Assembly: GCA_964597315.1 (NCBI GenBank)
Contig: CAZQXD010000013.1
Location: 15,091-79,090, forward strand
From: CAZQXD01 sp964597315
GTDB lineage: Bacteria; Pseudomonadota; Gammaproteobacteria; Competibacterales; Competibacteraceae
DNA length: 64,000 nt
Reading direction: 5' to 3'
The first letter of the stretch is position 1, and every line of letters begins with the position of its first letter. The translations under genes were made by a program, and so were the position numbers. Below the pieces are notes generated by a model. It was given only the letters and a program-made list of their open reading frames with translations, was not told the origin of the DNA and made no database searches. This document shows, in pieces, positions 8,031 through 14,830 of this stretch.

Positions 8031-8782
8031 TGACAGAACAGGTAGTCGGCATTATCGGCGGCATGGGACCGGAAGCCACGGTGGATCTGATGCGGCGGAT
8101 TATCGCCGCCACCCCGGCCCAGGACGACGCCGATCATATCCATATGCTGGTGGACAATAATCCAAAAGTACCCTCCCGCATCAAGGCCCTGATCGAGGGC
8201 GGCGGAGAAAATCCAGGCCCCACCCTGGCCCGGATGGCACAGGGCCTGGAGACGGCCGGGGCGGATTTTCTGGTGATCCCCTGCAACACGGCCCATCACT
8301 ACTGGAGCTACGCCGCCGAGGCAGTGACCATACCGGTGTGGAATATCGTGGAGCTGACCTTGGCCAGTATCGCCGCCGCCTCGGGTCCGGCCTCCCGGGG
8401 TCCGGCCACCCGGGGTCCGGCCTCCCGGGTCGGGGTGCTGGCCTCCCCAGCGGTTCGGGATATCCGGCTCTATGAGCGCCACGCCGACGCCTATGCCATG
8501 GATTTTTTGTATCCCCGGCGCCCGCAGCAACTGCTGGACGTCATTAAGGCGGTCAAGGCCAAACGCCTGGATGAGGAGGGGATCGCCGCTTTCAATGAGG
8601 CCGCCCAGGAATTACGGGACGCCGGAGCCGACGCACTGGTGCTGGCCTGTACGGAATTTTCGGTCATCGCGGACCGTCTGGATCAGGACATTCCGGTGTT
8701 TGACAGCTTGCAGGTCTTGGCCGAGGGGATCGTGGCCCAGGTCAAAGGGCTGAAGAAGCCTGAGGGCCTGCAAACCGCTTAG
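8030..8782 (+). CDS. Aspartate/glutamate racemase family protein
   Basis: 250 residues, cofactor-independent two-cysteine racemase. The catalytic pair is intact: C85 in LVIPCNTAHH and C207 in LVLACTEFSV; the N-terminal GIIGGMGPEAT is typical. Expected to invert an acidic amino acid such as aspartate, or possibly cysteate given the upstream genes. Residues 119-133 are an extra GPASR-GPATR-GPASR stretch encoded by three 15-bp direct repeats, absent from the usual family pattern. The ATG shares one base with the stop of the aminotransferase. It would supply or remove a D-amino acid; the substrate is inference. Confidence 0.92.
   Translation: MTEQVVGIIGGMGPEATVDLMRRIIAATPAQDDADHIHMLVDNNPKVPSRIKALIEGGGENPGPTLARMAQGLETAGADFLVIPCNTAHHYWSYAAEAVTIPVWNIVELTLASIAAASGPASRGPATRGPASRVGVLASPAVRDIRLYERHADAYAMDFLYPRRPQQLLDVIKAVKAKRLDEEGIAAFNEAAQELRDAGADALVLACTEFSVIADRLDQDIPVFDSLQVLAEGIVAQVKGLKKPEGLQTA
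8384..8428 (+). repeat. In-frame 15-bp tandem repeat (3 copies) in the racemase gene
   Basis: Three copies of ggtccggcctcccgg at 8384-8398, 8399-8413 and 8414-8428; the middle copy differs at one base (t to a). The unit length is a multiple of three, so the frame is kept and five residues are added per copy. It lies between the two racemase lobes, where a loop can tolerate extra residues. Slippage during replication is the simple origin. Confidence 0.9.
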
Positions 8783-9132
8783 GGGTCTGTATATGTGGCT
8801 GTGAACCCCTGGCCGAAGGGACGCCGTTCCGCCATTCCCGCGCCGCCTCTTCCATCGAAACCGTAGGGCAGGCCCGCTCCCGTCCCATGGTTTAATCCAA
8901 GTCGTCCCCTCCGCCCCTCCCCGCAACAATTGAAACTCATTCCCTGAGCAGGGAAATACCTTGGAAACCGAAAGCTCTTAATGTGCCTATCCATGAGGCC
9001 GGGGACATTGAAGGCGATCCAAACCAAAGTGCCTATCGCCCCCGAGCGCCCGAACCCTCTTTCACTCCAGAACCGGTATCACGCTACCGGCCGGCGTGGG
9101 TCCTGAAAAAACGAGGCGGCGAGACAAAAGCA
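8783..9132 (+). promoter_or_regulatory. 350-bp gap between the two halves of the cluster, possible promoter and dyad
   Basis: No convincing gene. A perfect dyad ttccctg-ag-cagggaa lies at 8940-8955. It overlaps a possible promoter: ttgaaa at 8930-8935, a 17-nt spacer, then gaaata at 8953-8958, a poor -10. This could be an operator-controlled start for the ToxD-to-RibD unit. The frame of the next gene is open back to 8983, but the upstream residues look non-conserved, so I read them as leader. Confidence 0.35.
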
Positions 9133-10125
9133 ATGGCTTATCCAACAGCTCCAATCAGCTTGACGACCACGTCCACCGACCGGGAGATCATGGGTTATCC
9201 CGAAGCGTATGTTGCCACCCGGCACGACGAGCTACAGCGGTTGATGCTGCCGTTCATGGGCAGGAGCACCGACGAACTGATCGCCCTTTGCGAGTCCGTG
9301 GCCGCCCCCCTGGAACAGCGGCTGGGCGCCGGTACCTTATTGGGCATCCTGGGGGACCCGCGGATCGATACCTTGAACCCGGCCATGGTCCAGGTGGACG
9401 GTGGGACGGTCACCATCGGCCTGGATTATGAGGACTTGGACCGGGTGGTCGCCGACTACGGGGATCTGTTTATAGACCGGAGTTGGATCGAAAAAGAATG
9501 CCCCGCCCATCAGGTTGAACTCAAGCCCTATGGGATCGCCCGCTATCCGGTCACCAACAGCGAATTCCGCGCCTTTCTGCTAGCGACTGGTTATCCAGAA
9601 ATTCCCACCAGTTGGGAACTGGGCCGCTATCCAGACCACCAGGCCAATCACCCCGTCTACACTGTGACCGCCGCCGCCGCCGCCGCCTATGCCGCCTGGC
9701 TGGTGGAGCGGACCGGCCGCCGGTTCCGGCTGCCCACGGAGGCGGAATGGGAATACGCCGCCGCCGGTCCCGGACGCCGGACGTTTCCCTGGGGGGAGGG
9801 CTTCGAGCCGGACCATGCCAATACCATCGAGAGCGGCCTGCTGCGCAGCACGCCGGTGGGGATTTTCCCCAAGGGCCGCTCGCCCTTCGGGGCCGAGGAC
9901 ATGGCCGGCAATGTGGAGGAATACGTGGCCGAGGATTATGCCCCGTACCCGGGTGGCCCGCAGATTGCCGATGACCTGGTGGAACGGGTGGGCGACTACC
10001 GGGTGGCCCGGGGTGGCAGTTTCAGCCGCTTTCGGGATCTGGCCCGCTGCAAGCGCCGCCACGGTCGTTACCCCCGGGCGGTTTACGTGATGGGGTTCCG
10101 GCTGGTGGAGGAGCGGCTGCCATGA
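9133..10125 (+). CDS. toxD: FGE-sulfatase (SUMF1) fold protein, ToxD-like
   Basis: 330 residues. A C-terminal formylglycine-generating-enzyme-type domain (about residues 85-328) shows RLPTEAEWEYAA, FPWGEGF, PFGAEDMAGNVEEY, RVARGGSF and the final GFRLVEE. The paired cysteines of true formylglycine-generating enzymes are not seen; the only late cysteine is in LARCKRRH. In toxoflavin producers ToxD has this fold and its chemistry is not clear to me. Position beside a GTP cyclohydrolase II and a WD40 protein supports ToxD rather than a sulfatase activator or EgtB. The last four bases overlap the next gene. Confidence 0.8.
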   Translation: MAYPTAPISLTTTSTDREIMGYPEAYVATRHDELQRLMLPFMGRSTDELIALCESVAAPLEQRLGAGTLLGILGDPRIDTLNPAMVQVDGGTVTIGLDYEDLDRVVADYGDLFIDRSWIEKECPAHQVELKPYGIARYPVTNSEFRAFLLATGYPEIPTSWELGRYPDHQANHPVYTVTAAAAAAYAAWLVERTGRRFRLPTEAEWEYAAAGPGRRTFPWGEGFEPDHANTIESGLLRSTPVGIFPKGRSPFGAEDMAGNVEEYVAEDYAPYPGGPQIADDLVERVGDYRVARGGSFSRFRDLARCKRRHGRYPRAVYVMGFRLVEERLP

Positions 10126-11159
10126 ATACCCTCGGCCCGGACATCACCCTGGGAAACACCCTGGAGTCACTGGATCACAGTGTGCTGGAGCGGTTCCCGG
10201 CCCTGGGGGCGTTTGCCCGGCAGTTAGGACGTACGCCGTTGATAGAGGCGCCGTCGGCCCGAGGCGGAGCGCGGATTTTCGCCAAGTGTGAGTGGTTCAA
10301 CCCCACCGGCACCGTCAAGGATCGCACCGCCTTCGCCATGCTCTATCAGTTATTGCGAGAGCAGCCCGCCGCCACCCCGGAGCGGCTCCATGTGCTGGAG
10401 TACAGCGGCGGCAGCCTGGCGGTGTCCTTGTCGGGGCTGTGCGCCCGGCTGGGCTTTCGGCGGACCCTGGTGATGGCCTCCTTCGTGGCCCCAAGCGCAG
10501 TGGCGGCCATGGAGCGGGAGGGTTCGGAGGTGGTTCTGGTGGACAAAGAAAAGGGCTTCTGGGCGGTGATGGAGAAAGCCTTTGAACTGGCCGAGCGGCA
10601 TCCCCGCTGGTCGTTTCTCTATCAGCACACCAATCCCGCCAATCTGTGGGTACACCGGGTCCTGACCGGCGGCGAATTGCTGCGGCAACTGGACGGCCCC
10701 GGACTGGCGGACTTGCGGCCCGCCGCCTGGGTGGCGTCCATCGGCACCGGCGGCTCTCTGGCCGGGGTGTATCAGGCCCTGGCTCCCCGTTACCCGGGAC
10801 TCGAACTCTATGGCGTCACCCCGGCCGAACTCCCCTACGGCTCCCCCCTGCCGCCCAATGGCCTGCCCAAGTACGCCGGTTCCGGCGGCCTAGGCTCGGG
10901 GCGCAGGCAGGCTTTCGTGGAGGCCGTGGAGGCGCAGGTCAGCGCCCAACTGACCGTGACCTTCGACGAGGCAATCCGGGCCATGGCCCGCTTCCACCAG
11001 GAAACCGGACGCCGCATTGGCTCTTCCGCCGCCGCCAACCAGTTGGTCCTGACCGTGTTCCCCAGCCTGCCCACCCCCGCAGAATGGGCGCGGGTGGAAC
11101 AGATCCTGTCCCGCACCGGACGCGCCACGGGCGGTTTCACCGAACTGGCCGTCGGCTGA
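10122..11159 (+). CDS. Cysteine-synthase-fold PLP enzyme (fold type II)
   Basis: 345 residues. The PLP lysine is K66 in NPTGTVKDRTA and the phosphate-binding loop is SIGTGGSLAG; the late GSSAAAN is typical. The usual substrate loop TSGNTG reads EYSGGSLA here, so the substrate or nucleophile probably differs from O-acetylserine plus sulfide. Relatives make 2,3-diaminopropionate precursors (SbnA type) or cysteine. It overlaps ToxD-like by 4 nt, implying coupled translation. In this cluster it may install a nitrogen or sulfur nucleophile on a serine derivative; that is inference. Confidence 0.85.
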   Translation: MNTLGPDITLGNTLESLDHSVLERFPALGAFARQLGRTPLIEAPSARGGARIFAKCEWFNPTGTVKDRTAFAMLYQLLREQPAATPERLHVLEYSGGSLAVSLSGLCARLGFRRTLVMASFVAPSAVAAMEREGSEVVLVDKEKGFWAVMEKAFELAERHPRWSFLYQHTNPANLWVHRVLTGGELLRQLDGPGLADLRPAAWVASIGTGGSLAGVYQALAPRYPGLELYGVTPAELPYGSPLPPNGLPKYAGSGGLGSGRRQAFVEAVEAQVSAQLTVTFDEAIRAMARFHQETGRRIGSSAAANQLVLTVFPSLPTPAEWARVEQILSRTGRATGGFTELAVG

Positions 11160-11200
11160 GTTCGTTCCAGCATCACACAAACCTATAGAGGTGAATCATC

Positions 11201-11839
11201 ATGGAAAAATCCAACCGACTCGACATTAAAAGCCTGGTCAGGATTCCCATTCTGGATGGCGATACTTACGGCACCTTCATCAGCTTCAAGGGCCTGGAGG
11301 CCGGCGCCGAGCATTTCGCCATCCAGCTCGGGGTGCTGAAACCGGGGCAGACTCCCCTGGTGCGGGTACATTCGGAGTGTATGACCGGGGACGTGTTCGG
11401 CTCCCAACGTTGTGACTGCGGGCCGCAATTGCACGAGTCGCTGGGCAAGATCGCCCGCCATGGGGGGTTTCTTCTGTACCTGCGCCAGGAAGGCCGGGGC
11501 ATCGGCCTGTACGCCAAGTTCGACGCCTATGTGTTGCAGGACCAGGGCTTCAATACCTTCGAGGCCAACCGGAGGCTCAACTTTCCCGACGACATGCGCT
11601 CCTTCGATGTGGCCGCCCAGATGCTCAAGGCCCTAGGCCATGAACGCATCAAGCTGTTGACCAACAACCCCGATAAGGTCGGGCAGTTGCGGGAGGCGGG
11701 CATCGCCATCCAGGACGTGGTCCCCACTCAATTGTTCGCCAATCAGCACAACCACCGCTATCTGGCCGCCAAGGCCCGCCATGCCCAACACAACATTGCT
11801 CTGAATGAGGCCGGTCAGGTCCCGACCCTGGCCAGCTGA
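11201..11839 (+). CDS. toxB: GTP cyclohydrolase II, ToxB-like
   Basis: 212 residues, full-length GTP cyclohydrolase II, opening the GTP imidazole ring to the 2,5-diamino-pyrimidinone ribosyl phosphate used for flavins and azapteridines. Zinc ligands C60, C71 and C73 lie in VRVHSEC and SQRCDCG; the GTP loop LYLRQEGRGIGL and LLTNNPDKV are intact. There is no fused RibB domain. The standard symbol would be ribA; I use toxB because ToxA, C, D and E relatives surround it and no ribB, ribE or ribH is present. A ribosome site (agaggtg) precedes the ATG. Confidence 0.92.
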   Translation: MEKSNRLDIKSLVRIPILDGDTYGTFISFKGLEAGAEHFAIQLGVLKPGQTPLVRVHSECMTGDVFGSQRCDCGPQLHESLGKIARHGGFLLYLRQEGRGIGLYAKFDAYVLQDQGFNTFEANRRLNFPDDMRSFDVAAQMLKALGHERIKLLTNNPDKVGQLREAGIAIQDVVPTQLFANQHNHRYLAAKARHAQHNIALNEAGQVPTLAS

Positions 11840-11874
11840 ACCCTATTACAACCCCCTGTCAGACGAGGCGCCTC

Positions 11875-13581
11875 ATGAAACATTACGGTCCCATCAGTGG
11901 TATCGCCGCCTACCAGGATCACTATATCGCCACCGCCGGCTATGACAATCAGGTCATTCTCTGGGACGGCCAGACCAAGACACCGATCCATCGCGTACAC
12001 CATGACCACCTGGCCAACCAGGCCGACTTCAGCCCCGATGGCCGGTTTCTGGCCAGCGCCAGCAGCGATTATTCCGCCCGTCTCTGGGAGATCCCCTCCA
12101 TGCGTCTCGTGGCCATTTTTCACGGTCACACGGACGATGTGGAAATGACGGCCTTCTCGCCGGATAACCGCAAAGTGGCGACCTGTTCCCGGGATACCAC
12201 CATCAAGGTGTTCGACCTGAGCGGCCGACTGCTCCAAGATTTGCGCGGCCACCAGGCCGATGTGATTTCCGTGAGCTGGACCTCGGACAGCCGACAGCTC
12301 ATCTCCAGCAGCGACGACGGCACGGTGCGCCGCTGGGATGCGGACACCGGCGCCGAACTGGAATGCATCAGCTTCGACGGGGTCGAGACCGACACCATCG
12401 CCCTGGCCGCCGACGGCACGGTGTTCGCCGGCAACGACGAGGGCAGCATCTCGGTGATCCGCGACGGCCGAATTGACACCCTCCAAGCCCACAAAGCCGG
12501 TATCAAGCGCCTGGTCTACAGTCCCCGGCAGAACACCTTGGTCAGTCTGAGCTACGACCGCAGCGCCATCATCTGGTCCCGGGATGCCCAGGGCTGCCTG
12601 CGGCCGCGCCGGACCACCAAGCTGCCGGCCATTGTCTGGCCCCGGTCCTGTGCTTTCTTTGGGGATCGGCAACTGGTGTTCGCCACCTTCGGGTCAACCT
12701 ATGCCAGCTACGATTTCATCAACGACACCTGGTCCCTAGAGGGTATCGAGGAAAGCATCAGCCTCAATGCCGTCGCCTACACCCCCAAGGGCCTCTATAC
12801 CGTGGGCGATGCCGGGGTGGTGCGCCGTAATGACCAGCGCCTGGCGGCCATGGGCAGCCTGTGCAATTTTTTGCTGCCCTTCGGGCGGCTGGTGCTCACC
12901 GGTGGGCAGATGGGCAAGGTGTATAACGCCGAGACCGGAGAGGTCATTTATCAGCATCACTCCCCCTTGAACTGCGGCGCCACCTTTGACGTGGACGGTC
13001 GGCTCCATTGCGTGATCGGCACCTATACCGGCGAAGGACTGGTATTCCGGCTGGACGACAACAAACGAATCCAGCACCTGGTCAACATTCCCATGCACGA
13101 CAACGCCATCAAGGGCGTCTGCGCCGGCGGTGGAATGCTGTTCTCGGTCTGCGCCACCGGCGCGGCGGCCCTGCACGGCACTCGGGACTTCTACTTGATC
13201 CGCTACCTGCCCGAGGCCCACGACAAGATCGCCAACGGCTGTGCCTCAATGGGCGACCAGGGCTTTGCGAGCATCAGCCGCGACCTGAAACTGCGGCTTT
13301 GGCAGGGAGAATCGGTGGAGGTCATCACCACACCCCATGATCATTCCATCAAATGCGTGGCCGCCTCGACGGACGGTCGCTACGTGGCCACCGGGGGCTA
13401 TGCCGGCGCCGTGGCCATTTATGACCGATCCCTGCAGCAGTGGTGCGTGGTCACCCGTCCCACCGCCGCCGGGTTGTCTTCGCTGACGGCGGGGCCGGGA
13501 CCCCACAGCTTCACCGCCAGTTCCTACGATGGCCGAACCTACATCGTGGCGGCCGGCGGCACGCTGCGGGCCGTGGCCTGA
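11875..13581 (+). CDS. toxC: WD40-repeat protein, ToxC-like
   Basis: 568 residues with two blocks of WD40 repeats. Clear units near the N-terminus: VILWD, ARLWEIPS, IKVFDLSG, VRRWDAD, each after a GH or H-D element; more diverged repeats reach the C-terminus (LRLWQGES, VAIYDRS). Probably one or two beta-propellers. No signal peptide, so cytoplasmic. A WD-repeat protein is one of the five toxoflavin biosynthetic proteins (ToxC), whose role I do not know; a scaffold for unstable intermediates is plausible. WD40 proteins are uncommon in gammaproteobacterial operons, which makes this a useful marker. It sits 35 nt after toxB. Confidence 0.85.
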   Translation: MKHYGPISGIAAYQDHYIATAGYDNQVILWDGQTKTPIHRVHHDHLANQADFSPDGRFLASASSDYSARLWEIPSMRLVAIFHGHTDDVEMTAFSPDNRKVATCSRDTTIKVFDLSGRLLQDLRGHQADVISVSWTSDSRQLISSSDDGTVRRWDADTGAELECISFDGVETDTIALAADGTVFAGNDEGSISVIRDGRIDTLQAHKAGIKRLVYSPRQNTLVSLSYDRSAIIWSRDAQGCLRPRRTTKLPAIVWPRSCAFFGDRQLVFATFGSTYASYDFINDTWSLEGIEESISLNAVAYTPKGLYTVGDAGVVRRNDQRLAAMGSLCNFLLPFGRLVLTGGQMGKVYNAETGEVIYQHHSPLNCGATFDVDGRLHCVIGTYTGEGLVFRLDDNKRIQHLVNIPMHDNAIKGVCAGGGMLFSVCATGAAALHGTRDFYLIRYLPEAHDKIANGCASMGDQGFASISRDLKLRLWQGESVEVITTPHDHSIKCVAASTDGRYVATGGYAGAVAIYDRSLQQWCVVTRPTAAGLSSLTAGPGPHSFTASSYDGRTYIVAAGGTLRAVA

Positions 13582-13602
13582 GACTGACACGGAGGCCCCG
13601 CC

Positions 13603-14145
13603 ATGAAAATCAAGATCCTATCCCTATCAGCCAATACCGACTCGGTCAGCCGCGCTGTATTGCCCGTCATGCTGGAACTGCTGAACACCGCCGGCCACGA
13701 CCATTCGGTGACCGATATCCGGGATTTGCCTCCGGTGTGGATCAACGGCGAGGGCCTTTCTGGACTGCCGTCGCCCTATCAGGACTTGCACGACCAGGTG
13801 GCGGTGGCCGATGCCGTGTTGTTCATGCTGCCGGTGTATTGCTACACCATGAGCAGCGGCGCCAAGGCCATCGCCGAAGTGCTGTTCACCGCCCTGAAGC
13901 ACAAGCCGGTGGCCTTCGTGGTGGCCGCCGGCACCTACCGCAGCCACCTGGCTATCGGTGATCTGATGGCCAGCCTGGCCTTCGAGCGGGAAACCTTCTG
14001 CTTTCCCCGCCATGTGTTGCTGACCGAGGACGATCTGGACCAGGACCGCCGGCCCCAGGCCGCGATCCATCGCCGACTGGGTTTACTGGTGGCCGATTTC
14101 TGCCGCTTTGCCGACCTGCTGAAAACCTTCCGGAGCCAACCCTGA
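13603..14145 (+). CDS. NADPH-dependent FMN reductase / flavodoxin-like oxidoreductase
   Basis: 180 residues, flavodoxin-like fold. N-terminal ILSLSANTDSVSR is the FMN phosphate-binding loop, and VLFMLPVYCYTMSSGAKA with KHKPVAFVVAAGTYRS match the NAD(P)H-dependent FMN reductase family. It may reduce flavin for a partner oxygenase or act directly on the heterocycle. No flavin monooxygenase is seen in the block, so the electron acceptor is unclear. It starts 21 nt after the WD40 gene and ends 22 nt before the methyltransferase. It is not one of the known Tox proteins and so is an elaboration here. Confidence 0.85.
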   Translation: MKIKILSLSANTDSVSRAVLPVMLELLNTAGHDHSVTDIRDLPPVWINGEGLSGLPSPYQDLHDQVAVADAVLFMLPVYCYTMSSGAKAIAEVLFTALKHKPVAFVVAAGTYRSHLAIGDLMASLAFERETFCFPRHVLLTEDDLDQDRRPQAAIHRRLGLLVADFCRFADLLKTFRSQP

Positions 14146-14167
14146 ATCTTATCGAGGAGCATCCGTC

Positions 14168-14830
14168 ATGCCAAAAATCGAGGCCGTCACCGCCAGTGTC
14201 AACGACTACAACACCGTCATCGGTCGCTGCTTTGAAGACCGCTATGCTAGCGCCCGTGATTTCTGGAGCCGGGAGCAGGCCATGGATCTGGCCTCCGAAT
14301 TGCTGCTGAAAAGTCTCACCGGAGAGCAGCACATTCTGGACATCGGCGCCGGCAATGGTCGCGACGTGATTAAATTTCTCCAGGCCGGCCACCGGGTGAC
14401 CGGAGTGGACCTGGTGGCCAACACTACCTGGCCCAATCTCCAGCAGCAATGGGGCGACCGGGTCCGCTGGGTGGCGGCGCCGTTCCCCGACGCGCCCCTG
14501 CGGGGACCGTTTCAGGTGATCCATGACAACGGCTGCTTCCATCATCAGCACCCGGACTGTTACGGCCGCTATCTGGGCCGGATCAAGGAATTGCTGACGC
14601 CGGACGGACTGGTGTATCTCAATGTCTTCGCCCCGGAGCCGAGCGAGGCCAGGGGCGCCCTGCACCAATTGGAGGATGGTCGCCTGTCCCGGGTGTTCAC
14701 CCCCGAGGAAATTTCCGCTCTGCTACACCGGCATGGTTTCCAAGTCACCCGCACCCGGCTGATCGAGCGCCGCCTGGAGGGTCGCTATCTGGGGGTGTGG
14801 GCGGTCACCCGCCACCGGGACCACCCATGA
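14168..14830 (+). CDS. toxA: Class I SAM-dependent methyltransferase, ToxA-like
   Basis: 220 residues. The SAM-binding motif I is ILDIGAGNGRDV (about residues 56-67) with an acidic residue at VTGVDLV; motif IV region is FQVIHDNGCFHH. ToxA of toxoflavin producers is a small SAM methyltransferase that methylates the azapteridine ring nitrogens, and this gene has the right size, fold and context. Sequence alone does not prove the same substrate. Its stop overlaps the start of the ATP-grasp gene by 4 nt. N-methylation of the final product is the inferred role. Confidence 0.8.
   Translation: MPKIEAVTASVNDYNTVIGRCFEDRYASARDFWSREQAMDLASELLLKSLTGEQHILDIGAGNGRDVIKFLQAGHRVTGVDLVANTTWPNLQQQWGDRVRWVAAPFPDAPLRGPFQVIHDNGCFHHQHPDCYGRYLGRIKELLTPDGLVYLNVFAPEPSEARGALHQLEDGRLSRVFTPEEISALLHRHGFQVTRTRLIERRLEGRYLGVWAVTRHRDHP

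Noticed and set aside
9133..10125. Sulfatase-maturing formylglycine-generating enzyme or EgtB
   Set aside because: No sulfatase, no paired active-site cysteines, and no EgtD neighbour; context favours ToxD.
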